Of a DNA stretch of 64,000 bases, positions 15,335 to 24,118 are shown piece by piece; position 1 is the stretch's first letter, and every line of letters begins with the position of its first letter. Below the pieces are notes generated by a model. That model searched no databases. It was not told where the DNA came from and worked only from the letters and a program-made list of their open reading frames with translations. The stretch is from Micromonospora globbae (GTDB lineage: Bacteria > Actinomycetota > Actinomycetes > Mycobacteriales > Micromonosporaceae): positions 124,001 through 188,000 of the forward strand of contig NZ_RAQQ01000013.1 of assembly GCF_003610785.1 (NCBI RefSeq). The letters are read 5' to 3'. Made by a program: the position numbers and the translations under genes.

Positions 15335-16621
15335 ATGAGACGACTCCTCATCCCCGCCGCGGTGGTCGTACCGCTGCTGCTGGCCGGCGTCCCCGCGGGC
15401 GCCGCACCGACCCGCCCGGGCGGCGACGTGCCGCGTCCGGTCCGTGCGGCGGTCGAGACCCCCTCCCTCTTCGACGACGCGGCCGGCGGCGACGCGGACG
15501 CCGACGACCCGGCGATCTGGATCCACCCGACCGACCGGGCGGGCAGCCTGGTCATCGCCACCGCGAAGAACGGCGGCCTGCGCGTGTACGACCTCGCCGC
15601 GCGGGAGCGGCAGTCGATCGGCACGCCGGCGGCGCCGGGGCCGGACGACGAGGCGGGCCGGTTCAACAACGTGGACCTGGTCTCCGGCTTCGGGCTGGGC
15701 GGTCGCCGGGTGGACCTGGCGGTGGTCACCGACCGGGGCCGCGACCAATTGCGCTTCTACCGGATCGATCCGGCGTCCCGGCGGCTGACCGACGTCACCG
15801 CCCCGGACGTGCCGTTCGCGTTCAGCCGGGACCAGGCCGAGGTGAACGAGCAGCGGACGGCGTACGGCCTCGGCACCTACACGGCGCCCGACGGCGCGGT
15901 GTACGCCGTGGTGAGCCGGCGCAGCACCCCGGAGGTGGGCGTGTTCCGGCTCGTCGAGCGCGCCGGCCGGGTCACCTACCGGCGGGTCGACCGGCTGGTC
16001 CTGCCGTCGACGTTCACCCTGCCGGACGGCAGCCGCTGGTCGCCGTGCACGGACCCGGGTGACGGGCCGCAGGTGGAGGGGACGGTCGTCGACCCGGACA
16101 CCGGCGTGGTGCACCTGGCGCAGGAGAAGGTCGGCCTGTGGCGGATCCGGCTGGTCGACGGGCGTTTCCGCGGTGCCCCGCAGCCGGTCGAGCGGGTCCG
16201 TGAGTACGGCGTCCCGGCGGCGTACGACGCCGACGAGGAGGACTGCGTGACCGACTACGCGGCCGACCCGGGCTTCGGCGGCCGGATCGCCCAGGACGTG
16301 GAGGGGCTGACCATCTACCGCACCGGCCGTTCCACCGGCACGCTGGTCGTCTCCAGCCAGGGCGACGACACCTTCTACACGTACGACCGGCGCACGGACC
16401 GGCCCACCGGTCGGTTCGCCGTCGTCGACGGGCGGGTCGACGGGTCGCAGGAGTGCGACGGCGCTGCCGTGGTCTCCACCCCGCTGCCCGGCTACCCGGG
16501 CGGCCTGCTGGTGGTGCACGACGGCCGGAACACGCCGGAGACGCCCGGCGAGGACGGCGAGGCCCGCCCCGACACGAACTTCAAGTTCCTCGACGCCGGC
16601 TTCCTGGCCTCGCACCGCTGA
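15335..16621 (+). CDS. Secreted beta-propeller phytase
   Basis: Hydrolyses phytate to release phosphate outside the cell in a calcium-dependent way. The 428-residue protein has a Sec signal peptide (MRRLLIPAAVVVPLLLAGVPAGAA) with cleavage near residue 24. It then shows the six-bladed phytase landmarks: DADADDPAIWIHP (Ca/phosphate-binding), FNNVDLVSGF, VEGLTIY, SSQGDDTFYTYDR and the acidic C-terminal DGAAVVSTPLPGYPGGLLVVHDG. Length fits family PF02333. TACGGT at 15321-15326 is 8 nt before the ATG. The gene is divergent from the MidA-nuoD2 operon and is followed by a hairpin. I see no obvious Pho box by eye. Confidence 0.9.
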   Translation: MRRLLIPAAVVVPLLLAGVPAGAAPTRPGGDVPRPVRAAVETPSLFDDAAGGDADADDPAIWIHPTDRAGSLVIATAKNGGLRVYDLAARERQSIGTPAAPGPDDEAGRFNNVDLVSGFGLGGRRVDLAVVTDRGRDQLRFYRIDPASRRLTDVTAPDVPFAFSRDQAEVNEQRTAYGLGTYTAPDGAVYAVVSRRSTPEVGVFRLVERAGRVTYRRVDRLVLPSTFTLPDGSRWSPCTDPGDGPQVEGTVVDPDTGVVHLAQEKVGLWRIRLVDGRFRGAPQPVERVREYGVPAAYDADEEDCVTDYAADPGFGGRIAQDVEGLTIYRTGRSTGTLVVSSQGDDTFYTYDRRTDRPTGRFAVVDGRVDGSQECDGAAVVSTPLPGYPGGLLVVHDGRNTPETPGEDGEARPDTNFKFLDAGFLASHR

Positions 16622-16627
16622 CCCCGA

Positions 16628-16670
16628 GGGGCTTCCTCCGGCACGTTCCCCGACGTGTCGGAGGGGCCCC
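16628..16670. terminator. Stem-loop terminator after the phytase gene
   Basis: GGGGCTTCCTCCGGCACG and CGTGTCGGAGGGGCCCC form a 17-bp stem with one mismatch and one bulge around an 8-nt loop, 7 bp behind the stop codon, followed by a short T/C stretch. Confidence 0.75.
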
Positions 16671-16783
16671 TTCCCGGACGCGGCGGGCCGGGTGAAGGTT
16701 TTCACAACCGGGGTTTCGATCCGGTTGCCCGGGCGCATACTTGCCATCGACCGGTACCCCTTCTCGAGGACTGGATCGTCACG

Positions 16784-17761
16784 ATGAGCGCACCGCTGCG
16801 CCCGCGCCCGGCCGCCCCGCCGCGGGCCGCCACCGTCGGCTCCGCCCGCCCGGGCGCCCCGGCCACCGCAGCCCCCCGTTCCCTGACAGTCGGTGTCGTC
16901 GGCGCCGGCCGCGTCGGCACCGTGTTGGGCGCCGCCCTCACCGCCGCGGGTCACCGGGTGGTGGCCGCCGCCGGTGGGTCCGGTGCGAGCCGCGCCCGCC
17001 TGGCCCTGCTGCTGCCCGGCGTGCCGTCCCGCGCCGCGGCCGACGTGGCCCGGACGGCCACCGACCTGCTGCTGATCGCCGTACCGGACGACGCGCTCGC
17101 CGGTGTCGTGGCCGCCCTCGCCGACGGCGGCGCGCTCCACACCGGGCAGGTCGTCGCGCACACCTCCGGAGCACACGGGCTGGCCGTGCTCGACCCGGCC
17201 GCCGCGGTCGGCGCCCGCCCGCTGGCGCTGCACCCGGCCATGACGTTCACCGGTACGCCGGACGACCTCGGCCGGCTCGCCGGCATCTCGTACGGGGTGA
17301 CGGCCCCCGCGGACCTGCGACCGCTGGCCGCCCGGCTCGTGGCCGACCTGGGTGGCGTGCCGGAGTGGATCGGTGAGGCGGACCGCGCCCTGTACCACGC
17401 GGCGCTGGCGCACGGCGCCAACCACCTGGTGACCCTCGTCAACGAGGCGGCCGACCGGCTCCGCGACGCGGGGGTGACCCAGCCCGAGAAGGTGCTCGCC
17501 CCGCTGCTGCGGGCCGCGCTGGAGAACGCCCTGCGGCTGGGCGACGACGCCCTGACCGGTCCGGTCTCGCGCGGCGACGCCGGCACCGTCGAGCGGCACC
17601 TCGCCCGGCTCGCCGCCACGGCTCCCGAGTCGCTCGCCCCCTACCTGGCGCTGGCCCGGCGTACCGCCGACCGGGCCATCGCGGCGGGCCGGCTGCGCCC
17701 GGCCGACGCCGCGTCGCTGCTCGGGGTGCTCGCCGACACGCAGCGGGAGGTGGCCGCGTGA
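16784..17761 (+). CDS. Rossmann-fold/DUF2520 oxidoreductase-like protein next to panC
   Basis: 325 residues. After a 30-residue Pro/Ala-rich leader comes the dinucleotide-binding motif VGVVGAGRVGTVLGAAL (about 37-53), then LLLIAVPDDAL and AHTSGAHG. The C-terminal helical domain (from about LHPAMTFTG, including DRALYHAALAHGANHLVTL) is DUF2520. The architecture is that of ProC/PanE-like NAD(P)-dependent reductases. Because it is next to panC and panD and no panE is visible, a role as ketopantoate reductase is a reasonable inference but unproved. The ATG at 16784 is chosen because the conserved fold begins after it; earlier in-frame starts lie in non-coding-like sequence. Confidence 0.7.
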   Translation: MSAPLRPRPAAPPRAATVGSARPGAPATAAPRSLTVGVVGAGRVGTVLGAALTAAGHRVVAAAGGSGASRARLALLLPGVPSRAAADVARTATDLLLIAVPDDALAGVVAALADGGALHTGQVVAHTSGAHGLAVLDPAAAVGARPLALHPAMTFTGTPDDLGRLAGISYGVTAPADLRPLAARLVADLGGVPEWIGEADRALYHAALAHGANHLVTLVNEAADRLRDAGVTQPEKVLAPLLRAALENALRLGDDALTGPVSRGDAGTVERHLARLAATAPESLAPYLALARRTADRAIAAGRLRPADAASLLGVLADTQREVAA

Positions 17762-17816
17762 CGGGAATGCCGGCGGGCGCGGTGGTGCTGACGAGGGTCC
17801 GGGAGGTGGCCGCGGT

Positions 17817-18662
17817 ATGGAGCTGGTGAGGACGCGCGAGGAGCTGACCACGGCCCGGGCCGGGCTGACCGGCACGGTCGGCGTGGTGATGACCATGGGG
17901 GCGCTGCACGCCGGGCACGAGGCGCTGCTGCGGGCGGCCCGTGAGCAGGCCGACCACGTGCTCGTGACGATCTTCGTGAACCCGTTGCAGTTCGGTCCGA
18001 CGGAGGACTTCGACCGCTATCCCCGTACGCTCGACGCCGACCTGGAGGTCTGCCGGCGGGCCGGCGCCGACGTGGTCTTCGCGCCGGAGCGGGACGAGAT
18101 GTACCCGGACGGCGAGCCCCGGGTGCGGGTCGACCCTGGCCGCCTGGGTGGCGAGCTGGAGGGGCAGAGCCGTCCCGGCTTCTTCCACGGTGTGCTCACG
18201 GTGGTGCTCAAGCTGTTCCAGCTCACGCGCCCCGACCTGGCGTTCTTCGGCGAGAAGGACTACCAGCAGCTGACGCTGGTCCGGCGGATGGCCCGCGACC
18301 TGGACGTCCCGGTGCGGGTGGTCGGCGTGCCGACCGTACGGGAGCCGGACGGGCTGGCGCTGTCCAGCCGGAACCGGTACCTCTCGCCGGAGGAGCGGGC
18401 CGCGGCGCTGAGCCTCTCGGCCGCGCTGCGCGCCGGTGCCGAGGCCGCCGAGCAGGGGCGGGACGCGGGCGCCGTGCTGGCCGCCGCGCACGGGGCCTTC
18501 GGCGCCGGTACGCCGGGCGCGCGGCTGGACTACCTGGTGCTGACCGATCCGGACCTCGAACCAGGGCCGGTCAGCGGGCCTGCCCGGCTGCTCGTCGCCG
18601 CCTGGGTGGGCACCACCCGCCTGATCGACAACATGCCGATCCGCCTGGCCCCCCGTTCCTGA
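17817..18662 (+). CDS. panC: Pantothenate synthetase (pantoate-beta-alanine ligase)
   Basis: Joins pantoate and beta-alanine with ATP hydrolysis to AMP, giving pantothenate for CoA. 281 residues with the cytidylyltransferase-like HIGH-type segment VMTMGALHAGHEALL, FVNPLQFGPTEDF, PDLAFFGEKDYQQL, the flexible-loop VPTVREPDGLALSSRNRYLS and a short C-terminal dimer domain. Length agrees with the family. It starts 55 bp after the DUF2520 gene and is followed after 29 bp by panD, which makes its second substrate. Confidence 0.95.
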   Translation: MELVRTREELTTARAGLTGTVGVVMTMGALHAGHEALLRAAREQADHVLVTIFVNPLQFGPTEDFDRYPRTLDADLEVCRRAGADVVFAPERDEMYPDGEPRVRVDPGRLGGELEGQSRPGFFHGVLTVVLKLFQLTRPDLAFFGEKDYQQLTLVRRMARDLDVPVRVVGVPTVREPDGLALSSRNRYLSPEERAAALSLSAALRAGAEAAEQGRDAGAVLAAAHGAFGAGTPGARLDYLVLTDPDLEPGPVSGPARLLVAAWVGTTRLIDNMPIRLAPRS

Positions 18663-18691
18663 CCCCCGCTTCCGTGCGAAAGGCCATCCCG

Positions 18692-19114
18692 ATGCTGCGA
18701 ACCATTCTCAAGTCGAAGATCCACCGCGCCACGGTGACCCAGGCCGACCTGCACTACGTCGGCTCGGTCACGGTGGACGAGGATCTTCTCGACGCCGCGG
18801 ACCTGCTTCCGGGCGAGCAGGTGGCGATCGTGGACGTCACCAACGGGGCCCGGCTGGAGACGTACGTGATCCCGGGCCAGCGGGGCAGCGGCGTGATCGG
18901 CATCAACGGCGCGGCCGCGCACCTGGTGCACCCCGGCGACCTGGTCATCCTCATCGCGTACGGGCAGATGGACGACGCCGAGGCGCGCGCCTACCGGCCG
19001 CGGGTGGTGCACGTCGACGCCGACAACCGGATCGTGGACCTGACGGCGGACGCCGCCACGGCGGTCCCCGGCACGGCCGGCGATCCGGTCCCCAACCCGT
19101 ACGCCGCCGTCTGA
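18692..19114 (+). CDS. panD: Aspartate 1-decarboxylase (pyruvoyl enzyme)
   Basis: Makes beta-alanine from L-aspartate for PanC. The 140-residue proenzyme starts MLRTILKSKIHRATVTQADL and has the self-processing site YVGSVTV, with cleavage expected between Gly24 and Ser25 to form the pyruvoyl group. RLETYVIPGQRGSGVIGINGAA and HPGDLVILIAYGQ are the other conserved blocks. The ATG at 18692 matches the normal N-terminus; an upstream GTG would add six residues. Followed by a large dispersed-type stem-loop. Confidence 0.95.
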   Translation: MLRTILKSKIHRATVTQADLHYVGSVTVDEDLLDAADLLPGEQVAIVDVTNGARLETYVIPGQRGSGVIGINGAAAHLVHPGDLVILIAYGQMDDAEARAYRPRVVHVDADNRIVDLTADAATAVPGTAGDPVPNPYAAV

Positions 19115-19118
19115 CCCT

Positions 19119-19193
19119 CCGCGATCTTGCACTTCCGGCCCCTGTTTCGTGGCTTTTGCGCCGTTTGTCGGGGCGGAAACTGCAAGATCGCGG
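19119..19193. repeat. Stem-loop repeat of the CGCGATCTTGCA type
   Basis: CCGCGATCTTGCA at 19119-19131 pairs perfectly with TGCAAGATCGCGG at 19181-19193, and the next bases (CTTCCG/CGGAAAC part) extend the similarity imperfectly. The middle, about 45 nt, is AT-richer than its surroundings. It begins 5 bp after the panD stop, so it may end transcription. From memory, palindromes with this same GCGATCTTGCA arm occur repeatedly in Micromonospora intergenic DNA. Confidence 0.75.
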
Positions 19194-19290
19194 GGTGAGG
19201 GGCGGGTGCGCGCGGTCTGTCACCCAGTGCGTATTCATGGTTACCCTTGTCACACCGCCGGGAGGCGGGCGGTGCCTGGGGGAGGCCGCG

Positions 19291-20181
19291 ATGCGCCGTT
19301 CGATGACCGTCCTGCTCGCGGTCGCCGCCACGGCGGCCCTGTCGACCGGTTGCGGGTCGGGCGACGGCGACGGCGACCTCACCGACGACTGGCCCGCGCT
19401 GCCGGCCGCGGCGGCGTTCACCCCGGCGGCGGGAGTGTGCCAGGCGGGCGACGCCACCGACGTGGTGACGCTGGCGGCGTACCAGCCGATCGACTGCGCC
19501 GAGCCGCACCGGGTGGAGACGGTCCACGTCGGCGCGTTCCCGTCGCGGCCCGCGCCGCCGGCCAACGACTCCGCCGACCTGCGCGGCGCGTTCGCCGACT
19601 GCGACGCCCGGGCCAGCGGGTACGTGGGTGACGACTGGCGCGCCGGCCGCCTGCGGCTCTCCGTGGCGGTGCCGTCCGCAATGGGCTGGTCGTCGGGATC
19701 CCGCTGGTACCGCTGCGACCTGGCCGAGGTGAACAGCGTCGAGGCGGCGGCCGTGGTGGTCACCCGGACGGGCAGCCTGCGGGACGCGCTGAAGGGGCCG
19801 TCACCGCTGCGGCTGGGATGCCAGCAGACCCGGGGCGGTCGGGGCGGGGGTGTGCAGACGCTGGTGCCCGTGGACTGCGCGACCCGGCACGACGCCGAGT
19901 TCGTCGGGGTGTGGCGGGCGCCCGAGGGTGCCTACCCGACCCGGCAGGCCGACTGGGTGCCCCTCTACACGGGCTGCCGGTCGGTCCTCAGCCGCTACGT
20001 GGGCGTGCCGGACGACGACGAGCTGCGCTTCCGCAGCGGTGTGGTGGTCCGTCCGCCCGGTGCCGGCCGCTGGCGGGCCGGCGACCGGGGGGTGCGCTGC
20101 TACCTCTGGCTCAGCCACCGGACGGTGACGGGCTCGCTCAAGGGGGCCGGCCCGGCCGGGCTACCGGTCCGCACCAGGTGA
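19291..20181 (+). CDS. Lipoprotein with two septum-formation-type domains
   Basis: 296 residues. A lipoprotein signal peptide ends in ALSTGCGS (lipidated Cys near residue 20). Two similar modules follow: CQAG...PIDCAEPHRVETVHVGAF (about 50-80) and GCQQT...PVDCATRHDAEFVGVWRAP (about 175-215). Each has a Cys pair and a CxxxHxxE core like the Septum_form family (PF13845). Further Cys residues (CDARA, YRCDL, TGCRS, VRCYLW) suggest several disulfides outside the membrane. Start ATG with GGGGGAGG upstream. Context with NAD and CoA genes gives no functional clue; the name 'septum formation' is a family label only. Confidence 0.65.
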   Translation: MRRSMTVLLAVAATAALSTGCGSGDGDGDLTDDWPALPAAAAFTPAAGVCQAGDATDVVTLAAYQPIDCAEPHRVETVHVGAFPSRPAPPANDSADLRGAFADCDARASGYVGDDWRAGRLRLSVAVPSAMGWSSGSRWYRCDLAEVNSVEAAAVVVTRTGSLRDALKGPSPLRLGCQQTRGGRGGGVQTLVPVDCATRHDAEFVGVWRAPEGAYPTRQADWVPLYTGCRSVLSRYVGVPDDDELRFRSGVVVRPPGAGRWRAGDRGVRCYLWLSHRTVTGSLKGAGPAGLPVRTR

Positions 20182-20296
20182 GGGCGACGAGACGCCCAGG
20201 CGGGCCTGGCGGGCCGACCGACGGTACGAGGTAGTCGAAACCACTCGTCCCGCCCCCGCCGCCTCTCGTGAGCGCCGTTCGGGGTTGACTGTGTCC

Positions 20297-21991
20297 ATGC
20301 AGCTTCCGACCGTCGACCTGCCGGCCCTGCCCAGCCTGCTGGCCGCACCCGCACCCGGCTGGGTGGAGACGACCGACGTGATCGTGGTGGGCTCGGGGGT
20401 GGCCGGGCTCACCGCGGCGCTGCACCTGCGCGAGGCGGGCCTGCACGTCACCGTCGTCACCAAGGTCAACATCGACGACGGGTCGACCCGGTGGGCGCAG
20501 GGCGGCATCGCGGCGGTGCTCGACCCGGCGGACACCCCGGCGGCGCACGCCTTCGACACCGAGGTCGCCGGTGTGGGGCTGTGCGACCCGGCGGCGGTCC
20601 GGGCCCTGGTCGAGGAGGGGCCGACCCGGCTGCGCGAACTCATGCGGATCGGCGCCGAGTTCGACCGGAACCCCGACGGCTCGCTGATGCTCACCCGCGA
20701 GGGCGGCCACCGGGCCGACCGCATCGTGCACGCCGGGGGTGACGCCACCGGTGCCGAGGTGCAGCGGGCGCTGCACGCCGCCGTCCGCCGCGACCCGTGG
20801 ATCCGGCTGGTCGAGCACGCGCTCGTGCTGGATCTGCTGCGCGCCCCCGGCGACGGTCCGGGCGGGCTCGGGCCGGCCTGCGGGATCACCCTGCACGTGC
20901 TCGGCGAGGGCAGCGAGGACGGGGTGGGAGCCATCCTGGCCCGGGCCGTGGTGCTGGCCACCGGCGGGATGGGCCAGGTCTTCGCGGCCACCACGAACCC
21001 GGCCGTCTCCACCGGGGACGGGGTCGCCCTGGCGATGCGGGCCGGAGCGTCCGTCACCGACGTCGAGTTCGTCCAGTTCCACCCGACCGCGCTGATCGTG
21101 CCCGAGCAGGCCCGGGTGCCCGGCGCCGGGCACGCCCAGCAGCCGCTCGTCTCCGAGGCGCTGCGCGGCGAGGGCGCCCACCTGGTGGACGGCGACGGCA
21201 AGCGGTTCATGGTCGGCCAGCACGAACTCGCCGAACTGGCCCCGCGCGACGTGGTGGCCAAGGGCATCCACCGCGTACTGCTCGCCACCGGCGCCGACCA
21301 CGTCTTCCTCGACGCCCGGCACCTGGGCGGGGACTTCCTGGCCCGGCGCTTCCCGACCATCGTGGCGTCCTGCCTGGCCATCGGCGTGGACCCGGCGACC
21401 GACCTGATCCCGGTCGCCCCGGCGGCGCACTACGCCTCGGGCGGCGTCCGCACCGACCTGCGGGGCCGCACCTCGATCCCCGGCCTGTACGCGTGCGGCG
21501 AGGTCGCCTGCACGGGCGTGCACGGCGCGAACCGGCTGGCCAGCAACTCGCTGCTGGAGGGGTTGGTGTTCTCGCGCCGGATCGCCGAGGACATCGCCGC
21601 TGGTCTGCCCGAGCAGGCCCGCCCGGCGGAGACCGGCGCGTGGGTCGGCGGCGGGGGTTGGGTGGTGCCCGCGGAGGGGACGCCCACGCTGCAGCGGGCC
21701 ATGACCCGGGGCGCCGGGGTGCTCCGCTCGGCGGAGACGCTCGCCGGGACGGCCGGCGTCCTCACCGACCTCGGCGCCGGCCGGGGCCGGCCGCGGACGG
21801 CCGACTGGGAGGCCACGAACCTGATCACCGTGGCGTCGGCGCTGGTCGCCGCCGCGTACGCCCGGCAGGAGACCCGTGGGTGCCACTGGCGGGAGGACTA
21901 CCCGGCGGCCGACGACCGGTGGCTGGGCCACCTCGTCGAGGCGGTCGGGGCGCAGGGCCGCGTGACGCAGCAGTGGGAGGAGACACGATGA
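20297..21991 (+). CDS. nadB: L-aspartate oxidase
   Basis: Oxidises L-aspartate to iminoaspartate with FAD, the first step of de novo NAD synthesis. 564 residues with GSGVAGLTAALHLREAG for FAD binding, TRWAQGGIAAVL, HPTALIVP, SEALRGEGAHLVD, ARHLGGDFLARRFP and the YACGEVACTGVHGANRLASNSLLEGLVF block, all standard for NadB/succinate dehydrogenase flavoproteins. The C-terminal helical domain is complete. GTG/ATG alternatives lie at 20291 and 20297; I use the ATG. Its stop overlaps the nadC ATG. The quinolinate synthase gene nadA is not in the window. Confidence 0.95.
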   Translation: MQLPTVDLPALPSLLAAPAPGWVETTDVIVVGSGVAGLTAALHLREAGLHVTVVTKVNIDDGSTRWAQGGIAAVLDPADTPAAHAFDTEVAGVGLCDPAAVRALVEEGPTRLRELMRIGAEFDRNPDGSLMLTREGGHRADRIVHAGGDATGAEVQRALHAAVRRDPWIRLVEHALVLDLLRAPGDGPGGLGPACGITLHVLGEGSEDGVGAILARAVVLATGGMGQVFAATTNPAVSTGDGVALAMRAGASVTDVEFVQFHPTALIVPEQARVPGAGHAQQPLVSEALRGEGAHLVDGDGKRFMVGQHELAELAPRDVVAKGIHRVLLATGADHVFLDARHLGGDFLARRFPTIVASCLAIGVDPATDLIPVAPAAHYASGGVRTDLRGRTSIPGLYACGEVACTGVHGANRLASNSLLEGLVFSRRIAEDIAAGLPEQARPAETGAWVGGGGWVVPAEGTPTLQRAMTRGAGVLRSAETLAGTAGVLTDLGAGRGRPRTADWEATNLITVASALVAAAYARQETRGCHWREDYPAADDRWLGHLVEAVGAQGRVTQQWEETR

Positions 21992-22884
21992 GGGAGTCGA
22001 CGGAGCAGGCGCTGCGGGCCGGTGGCCTGGATCCGGGTGAGGTGCGCCGGGTGATCGTCTCGGCGCTCACCGAGGACCTGGGCCCGGACTTCCTCGACGT
22101 CACGAGCGTCGCCACGATCCCCGAGGGGCAGACCGACACCGGGGACCTGGTGGCCCGCGCCGACGGCGTGGTGGCCGGGCTGCCCGTGGCCGCCGCGGTC
22201 TTCGAGCTGGTCGGCGAGGTGACGGGCGTCGGCCGTACGGTCGAGGTGTCGCCGGTGGCCCACGACGGCCAGCGGGTGGCCCGCGGTGACGTGCTGGCGA
22301 CGGTGACCGGGCCGACGCGGCTGCTGCTCACCGCCGAGCGGACGGCGCTCAACCTGCTCAGCCGGATGTCCGGGGTGGCGACGCACACCCGGGCCTGGGC
22401 CGACGCCCTGACCGGCACGAAGGCGAGGGTGCTGGACACCCGGAAGACCACCCCCGGCCTGCGGGCCCTGGAGAAGTACGCGGTGCGGGCCGGCGGCGGC
22501 ACCAACAAGCGGCTCGGCCTCTACGACGTCGCCATGATCAAGGACAACCACAAGCTGGCGGCCGGCGGCATCGCGGCGGCCTACCGGCGGGTCCGGGAGG
22601 CGTTCCCCGACGTGGCGGTGCAGGTGGAGGTCGACACCCTGGCCGAGGCGGTGGAGGCCGTCGAGGCGGGGGCCGACTTCCTGCTGCTGGACAACATGAC
22701 GCCCGACCAGCTCCGCGAGGTGGTCGCGGCGGTGGGTGACCGGGCCGAGCTGGAGGCCACCGGCGGGCTGACCCTGGGCGTGGCGGCCGAGTACGGCGCC
22801 ACCGGCGTCGACTTCCTGTCGGTGGGGGCGCTGACCCACTCCTCGCCGATCCTCGACATCGCGCTGGACCTGCGTACGGCGTGA
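21988..22884 (+). CDS. nadC: Nicotinate-nucleotide pyrophosphorylase (quinolinate phosphoribosyltransferase)
   Basis: Turns quinolinate and PRPP into nicotinate mononucleotide and CO2. 298 residues with SALTEDLGPDFLDVTS, TAERTALNLLSRMSGVAT, LDTRKTTPGLRALEKYAVRAGGGTNKRLGL (the PRPP/quinolinate basic cluster), MIKDNHK, VEVDTLAE and LLLDNM. ATGA overlap with nadB and a GGGAGGAG site just upstream show coupling. It is convergent with the next gene, 25 bp away. Confidence 0.95.
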   Translation: MRESTEQALRAGGLDPGEVRRVIVSALTEDLGPDFLDVTSVATIPEGQTDTGDLVARADGVVAGLPVAAAVFELVGEVTGVGRTVEVSPVAHDGQRVARGDVLATVTGPTRLLLTAERTALNLLSRMSGVATHTRAWADALTGTKARVLDTRKTTPGLRALEKYAVRAGGGTNKRLGLYDVAMIKDNHKLAAGGIAAAYRRVREAFPDVAVQVEVDTLAEAVEAVEAGADFLLLDNMTPDQLREVVAAVGDRAELEATGGLTLGVAAEYGATGVDFLSVGALTHSSPILDIALDLRTA

Positions 22885-22909
22885 CGGGTGGCCGGCGACG
22901 CGCCGGTCC

Positions 22910-24001
22910 TCAGACCGTGGTGAGCGACGTGCTCGTCAGGTTGAAGATCACCCGGTTCTCGGTGTCCTGCCGGCCGTCGAACCCGTACTTGGCGCGGAAC
23001 AGTTCGAGCACCCGGTGGTAGACCGGGGGAGCCAGCTCGTCCGCCTCGCCGATGGCGAAGACCTCGCCGGCGGCCTCCGGCCGGTCCAGGACGACGCTCA
23101 GGCCGCCCAGCCCGTGCCGGGCCACGTTGCGGACCAGGTCGGCCCCCGCGATGTACCACTCGCCGTCGGAGCGTACGTAGAGCGCCTCGCAGGTCTCCAG
23201 GTCCCGGCCGCCCTGGCGCAGGCAGAGCCGCAGGGTGAGGCACGCCGCCAGGTCCCGCACCGGCGCGGTCTCCCACAGCTCGTCGAAGCGGTCGTCGACG
23301 AACTCGCCGAGCGGGGTCGAGACGTACGCCTCGATCTGCTGGGTGTCGAAGGTGCTGCCCCGGACGGGGAAGAACGAGATGAACGCCTTGCCGTCCCAGC
23401 GGTACATCTGCACCGAGGGGGCGGCCGTGTAGATGCGCACCTGGAGCCGGGCCCGGGCGGACTCCGGCAGTTCCTCGTGCAGCCGGGCCAGGTGCCAGAG
23501 ATTGCCGAGGATCGCCACCGTGGCGTCCCGGCGGCGCAGCTCCTCACCGCGCAGGCGGACGGCGGGGGAGTCCGGGTCCAGCAGCAGCACCCGTACGGTC
23601 GCGCCGTTGGTCAACGCGGACCGCAGCGCGGCGACGAACCGGCGCGCGTACGGGCCTTCCAGCATGCTGGTCCACGTCTCCAGGATCGCGACCAGCTCGC
23701 GGGCGCCGGCCACCCGTTCGATGAGTGCGTCCCGGTCGAGCCGGGGGTGCTCGATGATGCTCGCCGTCTGGAGTTCGCGGAACAGCGGGTTGAGCACGAC
23801 GTACGTCAGCAGGGTCATGATCAGCGCGGCGCCGACGTTGAGGTACAGCTCCCCGGCGAAGCTGTCCGCCGCCCGTCGGGACTCCTGCCACGAGCGGATG
23901 GTCATCCAGACGGCCCCACCCGCCAGGACGGCCAGCACGAGCACGTGTCGCCGACGCCGGCGCAGGGTGTTGCGTCCCCGCGCCCACCACATCCCCGACA
24001 T
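22910..24001 (-). CDS. Membrane-anchored protein of DUF5919 type (degenerate PLD-like domain)
   Basis: 363 residues. A basic N-terminus is followed by two membrane helices (about 19-36 and 50-70) and then a cytoplasmic domain of about 290 residues. That domain has alternating strand/helix pieces such as ATVRVLLLDPDSPAVRLRGE, LQVRIYTAAPSVQMYRWDGK and TFDTQQIEAYVSTPLGEFVDDRFDELW, a pattern I associate with DUF5919 and phospholipase D-like folds. No HxK motif of active PLD enzymes is visible. Start at an ATG with GGGAG upstream. It is divergent from coaX. Function unknown; a sensor or signalling role would fit the layout. Confidence 0.55.
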   Translation of the reverse strand: MSGMWWARGRNTLRRRRRHVLVLAVLAGGAVWMTIRSWQESRRAADSFAGELYLNVGAALIMTLLTYVVLNPLFRELQTASIIEHPRLDRDALIERVAGARELVAILETWTSMLEGPYARRFVAALRSALTNGATVRVLLLDPDSPAVRLRGEELRRRDATVAILGNLWHLARLHEELPESARARLQVRIYTAAPSVQMYRWDGKAFISFFPVRGSTFDTQQIEAYVSTPLGEFVDDRFDELWETAPVRDLAACLTLRLCLRQGGRDLETCEALYVRSDGEWYIAGADLVRNVARHGLGGLSVVLDRPEAAGEVFAIGEADELAPPVYHRVLELFRAKYGFDGRQDTENRVIFNLTSTSLTTV

Positions 24002-24106
24002 GTCCGCTCCCCGTCCGGCGCGTCGTGGATCGACCCATGCTCATGCCGCGATGTGACAAGGATACGGGTGTACGGCCGGTCCGCGTCCGCCCCGGCGCTC
24101 GTTGTC

Positions 24107-24112
24107 TAGGCT
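24107..24112 (+). promoter_or_regulatory. Leaderless-type -10 hexamer of coaX
   Basis: TAGGCT at 24107-24112 with exactly 6 nt to the coaX GTG at 24119, the clearest case of the leaderless arrangement in the window. Transcription would begin at the G of the start codon. Confidence 0.6.
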
Positions 24113-24118
24113 GCGTGC

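Noticed and set aside
15326..17896. 856-codon minus-strand frame opposite the phytase and DUF2520 genes
   Set aside because: It spans two real plus-strand genes and their terminator; composition is that of a GC-skew shadow.
20138..21931. 597-codon minus-strand frame opposite nadB
   Set aside because: nadB is unmistakable on plus; the minus frame has no recognisable domain.
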